A DNA stretch of 64,000 bases, taken from contig NZ_JACGWS010000007.1 in NCBI RefSeq assembly GCF_014397005.1, positions 62,001 to 126,000 of the forward strand, written 5' to 3'. The translations under genes and the position numbers were made by a program. This stretch comes from Kordia aestuariivivens. Lineage in GTDB: Bacteria; Bacteroidota; Bacteroidia; Flavobacteriales; Flavobacteriaceae. How positions within the stretch are numbered: the stretch's first letter is position 1; each line of letters starts with the position of its first letter. The notes beneath the pieces were generated by a model. That model had not been told where the DNA came from and did not search any database. It was given only the letters and a program-made list of their open reading frames with translations. Below are positions 8,271 through 16,891 of this stretch, one piece after another.

Positions 8271-8578
8271 AAAATAGAAAAAAAGAAATCACCGCAAATC
8301 ATTATGCGTATGTAATTACAGAACTGACAAATGGAACTTTAAATTTGTTTGATTTGAGAAAACCCAACACAAATTTACTCGAACATGTAGATGAAATAAC
8401 GCAAGTTGGCAATTGTATCCGTTTTAAGAAAGACAACTTATACGGATATTATGGAATGCACACGAAAGTTCACTTCAAAAAACTCGACCAATTTCAAGGT
8501 TTTTATGCCCGTTTTGAATTGCCAAACGGAAAACGAGGTTGGCTCGATAGAAACGGAAAAGAATACTTAAATTTGTAG
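8261..8578 (+). CDS. Small WG-repeat-like protein in the arsenosugar operon
   Basis: A 105-residue protein with no signal peptide or membrane segment. The C-terminal GKRGWLDRNGKEYL resembles half of a WG (KWGfId) beta repeat, and an earlier KKDNLYGYYG looks like a second. I do not recognise a catalytic motif. The ATG at 8261 overlaps the end of arsM by 10 bp, and the stop lies 3 nt before the hydroxylase gene, so it is surely part of the operon. Its function is unknown. Confidence 0.7.
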   Translation: MLLENRKKEITANHYAYVITELTNGTLNLFDLRKPNTNLLEHVDEITQVGNCIRFKKDNLYGYYGMHTKVHFKKLDQFQGFYARFELPNGKRGWLDRNGKEYLNL

Positions 8579-8581
8579 TCT

Positions 8582-9460
8582 ATGGAAAAGTATCTCGAAA
8601 TCATCAAACAATCATACAATGACTATTGGAATTATTTTCAAGGTCAAGTATTTTTTCAAAATTGGGAAAACTATTTTTATGGTTTAATCGCGATTTCGTT
8701 GATCGTTTGGGTGTTGGAAATCATCTTTCCATGGCGAAAAAATCAATCGATCTTTCGGAAAGATTTTTGGTTGGATACCTTTTACATGTTCTTCAACTTT
8801 TTCATCTTTAACCTCATCATTTTTGTGGCACTTTCCAACACGGTTGCTGCATTTTTCAATGATCTTTTAGGAACAATTGGTTTATCAATCGGAAGTTTTC
8901 AATTGTTTGATGTTGACGATTTACCAAAATGGCTTGGCTTACTCATTTTCTTTGTCGTAGCAGATTTTGTACAGTGGAATACACACAGAATGTTGCACAG
9001 AGTGAACTTTTTATGGAACTTCCACAAAGTACATCATTCGGTAAAAGAAATGGGCTTTGCAGCGCACTTACGGTATCATTGGATGGAAACCGTTGTCTAC
9101 AAATCAATGTTGTACATTCCAATGGCAATTATTGGCGGATTTAGCGTGAATGATGTTGCGTTTGTGTACTTTTTTACGATTGCTGTCGGACACTTGAATC
9201 ATGCCAATTTAGGTTGGGATTATGGTTTCTTAAAATACATTTTCAACAATCCAAAAATGCATATTTGGCATCATAGCAAAAAGCTTCCTGTAAGGTATGG
9301 CGTGAATTTCGGACTAACGTTAAGTGTTTGGGATTACCTATTCAAAACAAATTATGTTCCTAAAAACGGACGTGATATTGAACTCGGTTTTACGAACGAT
9401 GAGTCGTTCCCACAAGATTTTTTACAACAAGAAATCTATCCCATCAATCTAAAAAAATAA
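8582..9460 (+). CDS. Sterol desaturase / fatty acid hydroxylase family membrane protein
   Basis: A 292-residue integral membrane di-iron enzyme of the fatty acid hydroxylase superfamily. The histidine clusters are HRMLH and HKVHH (residues about 138-155), HLNH near 204 and HIWHH near 227. Several hydrophobic segments precede them. Such enzymes hydroxylate or desaturate lipids. Within this operon it could act on the lipid part of an arsenolipid or on a methyl group next to arsenic; that is inference. It is 3 nt from the small WG-like gene and 8 nt from the DUF547 gene. Confidence 0.83.
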   Translation: MEKYLEIIKQSYNDYWNYFQGQVFFQNWENYFYGLIAISLIVWVLEIIFPWRKNQSIFRKDFWLDTFYMFFNFFIFNLIIFVALSNTVAAFFNDLLGTIGLSIGSFQLFDVDDLPKWLGLLIFFVVADFVQWNTHRMLHRVNFLWNFHKVHHSVKEMGFAAHLRYHWMETVVYKSMLYIPMAIIGGFSVNDVAFVYFFTIAVGHLNHANLGWDYGFLKYIFNNPKMHIWHHSKKLPVRYGVNFGLTLSVWDYLFKTNYVPKNGRDIELGFTNDESFPQDFLQQEIYPINLKK

Positions 9461-9468
9461 TACCTTTT

Positions 9469-10395
9469 ATGATTCGATCTATATTATTATTTTCTGTATT
9501 ATTCTTTGCCTGCGGAACTAACAAGAACGTTATTGAAGCTTCAGAATTAACAACTAAAGAAATTACACAACAAATTGAGGCTCCTAGATTACTTAAATCA
9601 GTTGATTCATTAACTATTGTACAGAAAGGAGATTTTCTTTTTGTAAAAAAACCTAATGACAGCACGATTTTAGCAGGTGAATTAACAGTAAAGAGCGATA
9701 GTGTAACTTTTATAAAAAACGCCAAATTTACAAGCAGTAAACCATTTGTTGCTTCCAATCACAATTCTTGGAATACACTATTGCAAAAACATGTTACCAA
9801 AGATGGCGTTGTAAATTATAAAGGATTCAAAAAAGATCACGCACAGTTACAATCATATATCTCTTCATTAAGTGATGATAGTGATTCTCATAAAACTTGG
9901 TCTAAAGAAGATAAACTTGCCTATTGGATCAATGTGTATAATGCATTAACTGTTGATTTAATTTTACGAAATTACCCTATAAAAAGTATCAAAGACATTA
10001 AAAAACCTTGGAATCAACGTTTGTGGATGATTGGATATTTGAGGCAAAATTTAAATGATATTGAACATAAAATTCTTCGCAAAATGGGCGAACCACGAAT
10101 TCATTTTGCCATAAATTGTGCTTCTTTTTCATGTCCACCTTTATTGAATGAAGCGTTTACCGCAGAAAAACTAGAAAGCCAATTAACACAAGTTACAAAA
10201 GCATTTTTAGCCGATTCAAAACGAAATACGATTACTCCAAACAAACTTGAACTTTCTAAAATTTTTAAATGGTTTTCGAAAGATTTTAAACAAAACGGTT
10301 CACTGATTGATTTTTTAAACCGATATAGCGACATCAAAATTAACGCAAACGCAAAAAAGAGTTACAAAGATTACAATTGGAATTTGAATGAATAG
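9469..10395 (+). CDS. DUF547 lipoprotein in the arsenosugar operon
   Basis: A 308-residue protein with a lipoprotein signal (LFFAC, Cys near residue 15) and a DUF547 domain in its C-terminal two thirds. Landmarks are LAYWINVYNALT near 150 and HFAINCASFSCPPL near 210-225. DUF547 has been linked to a papain-like fold, but no activity is established here. It overlaps the following glycosyltransferase by 8 bp. A paralogue with the same landmarks lies at 20892-21608 outside the arsenic cluster. Confidence 0.8.
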   Translation: MIRSILLFSVLFFACGTNKNVIEASELTTKEITQQIEAPRLLKSVDSLTIVQKGDFLFVKKPNDSTILAGELTVKSDSVTFIKNAKFTSSKPFVASNHNSWNTLLQKHVTKDGVVNYKGFKKDHAQLQSYISSLSDDSDSHKTWSKEDKLAYWINVYNALTVDLILRNYPIKSIKDIKKPWNQRLWMIGYLRQNLNDIEHKILRKMGEPRIHFAINCASFSCPPLLNEAFTAEKLESQLTQVTKAFLADSKRNTITPNKLELSKIFKWFSKDFKQNGSLIDFLNRYSDIKINANAKKSYKDYNWNLNE

Positions 10396-11158
10396 CATTT
10401 CTATTATTATACCAATTTTCAACGAAGCTAACAATATTGTTTCGTTGCTAAATCATGTACTAAAATCATTAAAATATCAACACCATGAAATTTTGTTGAT
10501 TGATGGTGGAAGTACAGATAACACGGTTGAAATTGTTACTGAATTCATTTCCACATTTCACACACAACATAATTCCTCTCAAAAAAGATGTGTCGATTCA
10601 TTGTTTGAAAACAAAACTTCAAAGCTTCACATTCAACTCTTTTCTTCTGAAAAAGGGCGTGCCAAACAAATGAATTTTGGCGCACAAAAAGCTACTGGAA
10701 ATATCTTGTATTTTTTGCATGCAGATACGTTTCCACCAAAACATTTTGACGCGTTTATTCTCACGGAAGTAAAAGAAGGGAATCAAGCAGGTTGTTTTCG
10801 TTTAAAGTTTGATTATCCACATCCTGTGTTGTTGGTTTCACAATTTTTCACACGTTTCAATATCAGTTGGTGTCGCGGCGGCGATCAATCTTTATTTGTG
10901 ATGAAATCTTTATTTGATGAATTAAAAGGCTACAATGAAACCTATTCCATTTATGAAGATTGTGAGTTTATCAATCGGCTGTACGATGAAGAAGAATTTA
11001 CCGTGATTCCTAAAAGTGTCAAAACATCTGCCCGAAAATACAAAGTGAATGGCACTTGGAAATTACAATATCATTTCGCCATGATTCACATTAAAAAATC
11101 CAAAGGCGCCACACCTGAAGAGTTGCATGCGTATTATAAAAAACATATTGCTTCATAG
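10388..11158 (+). CDS. TIGR04283 family arsenosugar biosynthesis glycosyltransferase
   Basis: A 256-residue GT-A family 2 glycosyltransferase. The nucleotide-sugar site starts SIIIPIFNEANNI and LLIDGGSTDNT near residues 4-50, and the DxD-like motif LHADTFPP lies near 112-119. Near 180-190 is YEDCEF, the usual acid/base region. The subfamily is defined by arsenosugar clusters. It is the last gene of the block; the 306 bp after it contain only dispersed repeats. Confidence 0.85.
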   Translation: MNSISIIIPIFNEANNIVSLLNHVLKSLKYQHHEILLIDGGSTDNTVEIVTEFISTFHTQHNSSQKRCVDSLFENKTSKLHIQLFSSEKGRAKQMNFGAQKATGNILYFLHADTFPPKHFDAFILTEVKEGNQAGCFRLKFDYPHPVLLVSQFFTRFNISWCRGGDQSLFVMKSLFDELKGYNETYSIYEDCEFINRLYDEEEFTVIPKSVKTSARKYKVNGTWKLQYHFAMIHIKKSKGATPEELHAYYKKHIAS

Positions 11159-11465
11159 ACTCGTTCCTCTTAGACGAGAATCTCTTGGACGCGCTTTGCT
11201 TTTCGATTGTTGGACTTCTTAGACTTCTCGGACTTATTAGAACGTCAATTCGAGTGATTTTTTGAAATGAAATGAAGAAAAATTGCATCGAGAATCTCTT
11301 TGAAAATTCTGAGAAGATCTCGATACAAATTTGTTGCACAAATTCACTCGATCTGACGGCTTCTGCTTGTTAATCAATCTGTCAGTTTGAGTAAAATATT
11401 GGGAAGGTTTTGTATCAAGAACCTTTTAAAGTAAAAGCTAAAAGCAAACAGCTAATAGCCAAAAA
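11159..11465. other. Repeat-filled convergent intergenic region
   Basis: About 306 bp between the arsenosugar block and the sigma operon, which converge. It contains a TCTCGATAC/ACTCGA inverted repeat (11241-11358), degenerate CTTAGACTTCT runs, and a GCTAAAAGC-type low-complexity tail at 11441-11462. No gene is seen. Confidence 0.6.
11241..11358. repeat. Dispersed long inverted repeat, TCTCGATAC/ACTCGAA family
   Basis: AACGTCAATTCGAGTGATTT opens the copy, GCATCGAGAATCTC lies in the middle, and the return arm reads TCTCGATACAA to ACTCGATCTGACGG. The half order is inverted compared with the copy at 2445-2595. Confidence 0.6.
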
Positions 11466-12089
11466 TTATTCCTCCATTTGTACTAAAATTTCTTCTAATT
11501 TCCGAATATGTACGCCATACAATTGATCTGCCCATTTTACAGTAATGTAATAAATAAATACTCCTGAAAGTAAATACCCAAAAATGACAAGCAGTAACGT
11601 TGTGGTTGGCATTTGCAATAAAAACCATTCCGAGAAACGATCAGGACCATACTTTTCGATTCCCATAAACATTGCCGTTACAGAAACTGGCAACAATAGT
11701 GAACCCGCAATAATTCCCGTTTTATACACTTCCATGGTCAATTTAATATCGTGAATAAAATTCAAAATTGTTTCTTTCGTTTGCTGTCCAACATTGGAAG
11801 TTCTTCGTAAAAACCAACCCATTTTTGCCAAATATCCTAAGGTCATCAAACTTGTAATGAACATAAATATAAAGTAAACGGCTCTCGGCAATTCGTACAT
11901 TTTCACTAAAAAAGGAAAGGTGAAAAAGACAACGATTCCGACTAATTGCATGACAATTTCACCTTTCATGGTTTTGCGAATTTTGGCAATTGGCATTTGA
12001 CTTTCTTTTAAGTTTTCTAAACTTGTTGGCAACTGAAAATCATCTCGATTTTCGTCGTCCATGAGTTCTTTTATTTTATCAAAATCCAT
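11466..12089 (-). CDS. Membrane protein encoded with an ECF sigma factor
   Basis: A 207-residue protein with an acidic cytosolic N-terminus (residues 1-45) and about four membrane segments (near 47-66, 68-90, 120-145, 155-180). It overlaps the end of the sigma gene by 11 bp, the usual place for an anti-sigma or regulatory partner. The N-terminal MDFDKIKELMDDE would be the sigma-binding part if so. I do not recognise a named anti-sigma domain, and the role is inferred from position. Confidence 0.65.
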   Translation of the reverse strand: MDFDKIKELMDDENRDDFQLPTSLENLKESQMPIAKIRKTMKGEIVMQLVGIVVFFTFPFLVKMYELPRAVYFIFMFITSLMTLGYLAKMGWFLRRTSNVGQQTKETILNFIHDIKLTMEVYKTGIIAGSLLLPVSVTAMFMGIEKYGPDRFSEWFLLQMPTTTLLLVIFGYLLSGVFIYYITVKWADQLYGVHIRKLEEILVQMEE

Positions 12090-12582
12090 GATGCTGATGT
12101 TTTATAATTTCTTGTAATTTTTTCTTTGTTCTATTAAGCTTTACGCGAACATTTACAGGTGACATTCCTAAGTTTTTCGCGATTTCTTCTCCAGAAAATC
12201 CTTCGATAAATTGAAAAATCAATGCTTTTTCTATCTTGTTTAATTCCTGAACTGCTTTATAGAAAACTGTTAATTGCTGTTCTTTTTCATCAGAATACGC
12301 TTCATGCTCTAACTGAACATGTTCGGGCATTCTGTAATTGTCAGGTTTTCGTTTTTCTTTCTTAAAAAACACAATCGCTGTGTTTAATGCCACACGATAC
12401 ATCCAACTTGAAAATTGACTTTCCCCATTGAATGATTTCAGCGATTTCCAGAGTTGCAAGATGATTTCCTGTACCAAATCCTCACGGTCAATCGCATCTT
12501 CAAAATAGATGCGAGAAACCTTATGGATAATCCCTTTATGGACCGTAATTGCTTTAAGAAATTCTTGTTCGGTTAGTTCCAA
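12079..12582 (-). CDS. ECF-type RNA polymerase sigma factor
   Basis: A 167-residue group 4 sigma-70 protein. Region 2 covers about residues 10-80, with DREDLVQEIILQLWKS and FSSWMYRVALNTA. Region 4 covers about 110-160, with the helix-turn-helix FSGEEIAKNLGMSPVNVRVKLNR. It starts 12 nt after the TraB/GumN stop and overlaps the membrane gene after it. It probably controls its own operon; no target promoter can be assigned. Confidence 0.87.
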   Translation of the reverse strand: MELTEQEFLKAITVHKGIIHKVSRIYFEDAIDREDLVQEIILQLWKSLKSFNGESQFSSWMYRVALNTAIVFFKKEKRKPDNYRMPEHVQLEHEAYSDEKEQQLTVFYKAVQELNKIEKALIFQFIEGFSGEEIAKNLGMSPVNVRVKLNRTKKKLQEIIKHQHHGF

Positions 12583-12594
12583 CGAATGTGCGTT

Positions 12595-13446
12595 TTAATA
12601 TACAGGAGTTACTTTATATCCTTCTTTGCGCAATAATTTAATCACGCCATTTTCACCTACTAAATGTGCTGCGCCAACGGCAAATAAGTTCGATTGTTTT
12701 TTCATCATTTCAGGCATTATTTCTATCCAATTTGTATTTCGAACGGTTAACATCCAATGTTCTGCATTTTTATTGAAAAAGCGTTCATCTTTTATACCTT
12801 CAACTAAAGTGCTAATATCTTCATTTTTATACGATGTTACCATCTCTTGAAAAGCAACTTTGTATTCATCATACAATTCTATTTGTTGCCATAAAAATTC
12901 TGTTGGATACGCTTTCGCGAAGAAATCAACCTGACCGTTTAAGGTTTCCAATCCAGCAACTTTTTTATTTTTAGCTTTCGCTAGATTGATCAATTCAAAC
13001 TCATACATTTTCTTAGTTTCGCATGGTAAACTATGTTGAATCAATAAGGAGTAAATGGTCATTAAGCTATAATTATCAACCATTTTTAAAGACATTTTCA
13101 ATTCTTTTTTCAGTAAGTTGTCTAAATATTCTTGTCGTTCTTTAGGTAATATTTCGCTTAGTTTTTCTTTGGAAATCATTGATTTTTGCATTTCCATCAA
13201 AGCGGCAGTATCTGACAAATCTACTTCCAATACTAAATTTTCAGTAGCATTAAAAGCTTTCGTTACTTTTTCAGGAATGGAGAAATCATCTTCACATAAA
13301 ATATGAATCGTTCCTAAAAGATAGGATGGTTTTGCTAAATCTTTGTGTTCAATTTTCCACAATACGGAATTTTCAAGTGTTGCATCTTGCGCATTTCCGA
13401 TGAAGCTACACATAATAAAAGCGATAAGAATATATAATTTTTTCAT
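12595..13446 (-). CDS. TraB/GumN family secreted protein
   Basis: A 283-residue protein with a signal peptide (MKKLYILIAFIMCSFIGNAQ). The TraB/GumN landmarks are GTIHIL near residue 46, LEVDLSD near 70 and the C-terminal FAVGAAHLVGENGV near 255-268. The fold is related to Tiki-type metalloproteases, but activity is unproven. I choose ATG 13446; a longer start at 13473 would add nine charged residues ahead of the signal peptide and lies inside a dispersed repeat. It is the first gene of the sigma operon. Confidence 0.82.
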   Translation of the reverse strand: MKKLYILIAFIMCSFIGNAQDATLENSVLWKIEHKDLAKPSYLLGTIHILCEDDFSIPEKVTKAFNATENLVLEVDLSDTAALMEMQKSMISKEKLSEILPKERQEYLDNLLKKELKMSLKMVDNYSLMTIYSLLIQHSLPCETKKMYEFELINLAKAKNKKVAGLETLNGQVDFFAKAYPTEFLWQQIELYDEYKVAFQEMVTSYKNEDISTLVEGIKDERFFNKNAEHWMLTVRNTNWIEIMPEMMKKQSNLFAVGAAHLVGENGVIKLLRKEGYKVTPVY

Positions 13447-13471
13447 GTTTTTGTTTTTACGGTTTTTCGTC

Positions 13472-13492
13472 ATGCTGAACTTGATTCAGCAT
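13472..13492. repeat. Dispersed hairpin, TGAATCAAGTTCA family (copy 1)
   Basis: ATGCTGAA, loop CTTGA, TTCAGCAT: an 8-bp perfect stem flanked by GTC and CTCAC. It is the inverted twin of the copy at 17421-17441, and the similarity includes the flanks. Confidence 0.65.
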
Positions 13493-13735
13493 CTCACTCG
13501 CGATTTTGAGATCCTGAAATAGATTCATGACGCATCATTTATAATCTATTTGCTCCGTAAGTATCGACTTTGAAAATATGTTACAAGAAAATATAAAAAT
13601 TCTTTTCAGCCAGCATAGTTTTGACTTAATCACCCTAATTAAAAAAGCATTTACACCTATTATAATCAGCCTTTTAACTATTTCAAAAACAGTAAACTTC
13701 ATCTTTCTTTGTATCGAACATAAAATAGAAACATT

Positions 13736-13951
13736 ATGAAAAAAAGAAACTTAAAGGGTTTATCGCTTAAAAAAACATCTATCTCAAATTTGGAGAAAAC
13801 AAAAGGAGGCATTATCGATTCACAAAATAGTTGTTATGGTTCATGTCTACCAAACAATACGTGTTATTTAAATTGTCAGTATGATCCTGTACCTCATCAA
13901 CCTCTTCCTGTACCAGCTTCATCCTTACTCTTTTGGCTATGTCCTAGATAA
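13736..13951 (+). CDS. GG-leader Cys-rich RiPP precursor-like peptide
   Basis: A 71-residue peptide with a leader of the type named class I lanthipeptide in Bacteroidota: a KGLSLKKTSISNLEK helix followed by KGG at 23-25. After GG the core has five Cys (C33, C37, C43, C47, C69), several Ser/Thr before them, and a proline-rich tail. Such leaders are cut by a C39-type peptidase/ABC exporter. No LanB, protease or exporter is within reach here, so modification enzymes would act in trans. A second peptide with the same leader lies at 43447-43665. Family call good; modification type unproven. Confidence 0.72.
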   Translation: MKKRNLKGLSLKKTSISNLEKTKGGIIDSQNSCYGSCLPNNTCYLNCQYDPVPHQPLPVPASSLLFWLCPR

Positions 13952-13961
13952 AAAAAGAAGT

Positions 13962-13998
13962 AAAAAAACAGCGTTATGAAATGGTATTCATAGCGCTG
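13962..13998 (-). terminator. Intrinsic terminator of the GH38 gene
   Basis: CAGCGTTATGAA at 13969-13980 and TTCATAGCGCTG at 13987-13998 form a 12-bp stem with one G-T pair and a 6-nt loop. On the minus strand it is followed by seven T (13962-13968). It sits 30 bp after the GH38 stop. Confidence 0.75.
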
Positions 13999-14027
13999 AA
14001 TGTTAATAACATAATGTTACTATATTA

Positions 14028-16793
14028 TTAATAGTTAACTTTCAAAGTTGTAACTGCTTTCTCCATCGTAACTTTTACTGTACTTATTGAAGTATTACAG
14101 TTGGAATTTGGAATTGAATTTACAAATGATTTTTCTAACGCCGTTACAATTTCACAACCCGAAGGTGATTTTGCTAAATTGATGGTTTCTGTTGTCGTAG
14201 TATTTGAAGCTTGGTAGGTTCTCAAAATTAAATCATCAGTATTTACAGAAGACCATTTTGCCGCAGTAATGAGCGTATTTGTGTTTCCAGTTGTAGAAGC
14301 TAACGAATATTGACTTGGCAAGTTACCATTTCCAGTTGCTGCAATGGCAACCATTGGTGTATTGTATTGTCGTGCTTCTTTTAATGGATTTCCTGTTTTG
14401 GCAGATGCCAATCCACTTGGAATTCGCAATGCGTATTCTTGTGTGTGTTCATCTCTGTCACTTCCGTTAGCTCCGTAACCGTGACTACAATTTCCTCCGG
14501 GTGTATTTCTTAAAATAACACCATATAACATATTACTATCAGAAGTCCAAGCTGGCGTTGCACTGTGATAAATAGCTCCTAAAGTTGCTCCGTTGGAATC
14601 TTTAGGTACAACAAAATCATGTGTTGCCCACATCGTTGCATTAAAATCTGTATTACTGCCGTATTCCATTGGATATACTGTATTCCAATGATATGGCGTT
14701 CCAACATCCATAGCATTCACTTTAGATGCTAAAGGAAACTTTACCATTACCGTATACGAAGGTTGTGGATATACCTGACTATTTGGTGCTGTTCCTGTTG
14801 TGGAAATTCGTAAAAATGGTTCTCCTTGTCGTAAACTATACGTAATTGTATATGGAAATGTTATTTTATCAACAGTATACTGTTTCTTAATCGTGATGGA
14901 CTTGTTTAGTGCATTTGTTGTATCTGCTGTAATTGATTGAATCGTATAACTAACATTTGTATCTTCTGTGAATCCGCAACCTGTTTCGTATCCAAAACGA
15001 TAAATATCTCCAGAATCTTTATAAAAAACGATTTCATTTGCATTCGCTGAAAGAATATTATTTCCGGTAGCTTTATCTATTACACTACTAATTTCTCCTG
15101 TTTTTTGATCGAATGTTGCCGTCAAAAAACTGTTTTGAAAATAATAATCGCCATTCGGATTTATTGCCGATTTTAAGCTTCCATCTCCTTTAGAAGCTGC
15201 TGCAATATCATTCAATTGGTATCCTAAAGATGGTGCTTCTACATTCAAGTAAGAAGTTTTTCCTCCAGAATCATACGCTACAATTCCTTTATTTGACATT
15301 CCAAGTTGATTAAATACTGCGATTGCTCCAGGGATTTGTTTAATATTATTTGTGATGTTTTGCATAAAATTTTGTGTCAAACTAGTTCCTTGGGTTAATG
15401 TTTGATCCAGCATTGGTAGTTGCTCATTCATATACACCCCATCAACAGCTGTCCCAGTTATATAATCGTGATGTGTACTCGCTGCTAAGGTATTCCAAGC
15501 ATTATAAATAGCTGCTGATTGCGTTTTTTTCTCCGTAGCATTTGTTCCCAAAAGTGTATTTTCTAGTACTTGAAAAGATTCGGCACTCAATAAACTTTTT
15601 GTGGCTTTATTGTGTAAAATTTTCAATTCAGGTCTGCTTGCGTAATATCCCATCCAATATGGATTTGGCGCAAAATCTGTGGCTGCTGAAGCTGCATTAT
15701 AGGTTCTTGTTTTCAACTTATTTTTATGATTATCAACCAATCGAATGTATTCATCAAAAGTAGCTACAACTACATACACACCTGTTTTTGCATATCCCTC
15801 AGCACTCTTATTCCAATCAATAGCATCTTGAACAAGATTCTGATGAGGAAGTAAAAAATCACTGCTTACATGAACATAAATATATGGTGTTGGTGATACA
15901 GGCTGATTCGCTCCTATATACGATGTAATATGTCCTATATTTGTAGATGAATTAACTTTATTCCCACAATTTATAATCGCTTGCGGAGTTGCATAATCTG
16001 ATGCGGTTACGTCAATATTATTTCCTTGATCGTAATGATCTTCCAACCAATGCGCAATGACTTCAGATCCATCTGCACCTTGCCAAATAAAATCTACATC
16101 ACCATTGTTTGTGTCTAATAAATTTTTTGCTGTAGTATTGAAACCATCTTGAGGATTTCCATCACATGCACCAGGAATTCTAGCAAATCCAACGCCCATA
16201 GCGTCCATAGCATTTAGCATGACAGGCAATTGTGGATCATGACCAAAATCGTCTGGAATCCAAACTTGTGTTGACCATGGAACTTGTGCTTCATCTAACC
16301 AAGTATTGGCTACTAAATAATTTCTGAAAAAAGTTTCTCCGTTTGGCAGTAAATTATCTGGTGAGGTTATTCCACCACCAACAACACGCATGCGTCCAGA
16401 TGCTTTCATTTGACTAAAAAGTGATGGTTTATTTTTTGCAAAAGCTCTTAGGAAGCCCATTTCACACACAGAATAATAATATGCGGAATTTTGCAGATTC
16501 TCTGTAGCTTTTGATAGTATACTATCCGCAGGTTGCGTATTTCCTCCAAAGTAATAAGGATTATACGCCTGTCCGCTTTCATCAACATTATAAGGAAACA
16601 TATTTAGCCAATCCCAATCCATGTGTGCAGCATGACTTAGAATTAAAACCTGCTTGGCAGAATTTGGAATGTTTAAACTTTGTCTGATTGTTTGCTCTGT
16701 TGTTTCTACAACATCTGATTCTTTTGGATTACACGCCATAAGAAGAAATGAAAAAGTCAACAATAGAAATACGAAAGCTTTTAAGGTTTTCAT
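14028..16793 (-). CDS. GH38 family alpha-mannosidase-like lipoprotein
   Basis: A 921-residue protein. The N-terminus is a lipoprotein signal ending LLMAC near residue 21. GH38 landmarks follow: HMDWDW near 58 (metal site), GGGITSPDNLLPNGE near 140, WIPDDFGHDPQLP near 175 with the expected Asp nucleophile, and STHHDYITGT near 440. The C-terminal half is the beta-sandwich part of the family. GH38 enzymes remove alpha-mannose. As a surface or periplasmic lipoprotein it could trim glycans outside the cytosol. A terminator follows at 13962-13998. The exact substrate cannot be told. Confidence 0.8.
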   Translation of the reverse strand: MKTLKAFVFLLLTFSFLLMACNPKESDVVETTEQTIRQSLNIPNSAKQVLILSHAAHMDWDWLNMFPYNVDESGQAYNPYYFGGNTQPADSILSKATENLQNSAYYYSVCEMGFLRAFAKNKPSLFSQMKASGRMRVVGGGITSPDNLLPNGETFFRNYLVANTWLDEAQVPWSTQVWIPDDFGHDPQLPVMLNAMDAMGVGFARIPGACDGNPQDGFNTTAKNLLDTNNGDVDFIWQGADGSEVIAHWLEDHYDQGNNIDVTASDYATPQAIINCGNKVNSSTNIGHITSYIGANQPVSPTPYIYVHVSSDFLLPHQNLVQDAIDWNKSAEGYAKTGVYVVVATFDEYIRLVDNHKNKLKTRTYNAASAATDFAPNPYWMGYYASRPELKILHNKATKSLLSAESFQVLENTLLGTNATEKKTQSAAIYNAWNTLAASTHHDYITGTAVDGVYMNEQLPMLDQTLTQGTSLTQNFMQNITNNIKQIPGAIAVFNQLGMSNKGIVAYDSGGKTSYLNVEAPSLGYQLNDIAAASKGDGSLKSAINPNGDYYFQNSFLTATFDQKTGEISSVIDKATGNNILSANANEIVFYKDSGDIYRFGYETGCGFTEDTNVSYTIQSITADTTNALNKSITIKKQYTVDKITFPYTITYSLRQGEPFLRISTTGTAPNSQVYPQPSYTVMVKFPLASKVNAMDVGTPYHWNTVYPMEYGSNTDFNATMWATHDFVVPKDSNGATLGAIYHSATPAWTSDSNMLYGVILRNTPGGNCSHGYGANGSDRDEHTQEYALRIPSGLASAKTGNPLKEARQYNTPMVAIAATGNGNLPSQYSLASTTGNTNTLITAAKWSSVNTDDLILRTYQASNTTTTETINLAKSPSGCEIVTALEKSFVNSIPNSNCNTSISTVKVTMEKAVTTLKVNY

Positions 16794-16891
16794 CTTTATT
16801 GATTTAATTGGTTATAAATCAAAAATAAATAGAAAAAATCACCTTTGTAAGCGTACAACTACCTGATTTTCAATAAAAATAACGAAAAATA

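Noticed and set aside
13736-13951. Orphan peptide as the direct substrate of the HopA1-LanC enzymes at 1-2349
   Set aside because: They are 11 kb apart with the arsenic operon in between, and the leader type is the one named for class I in Bacteroidota. Kept only as a possibility in trans.
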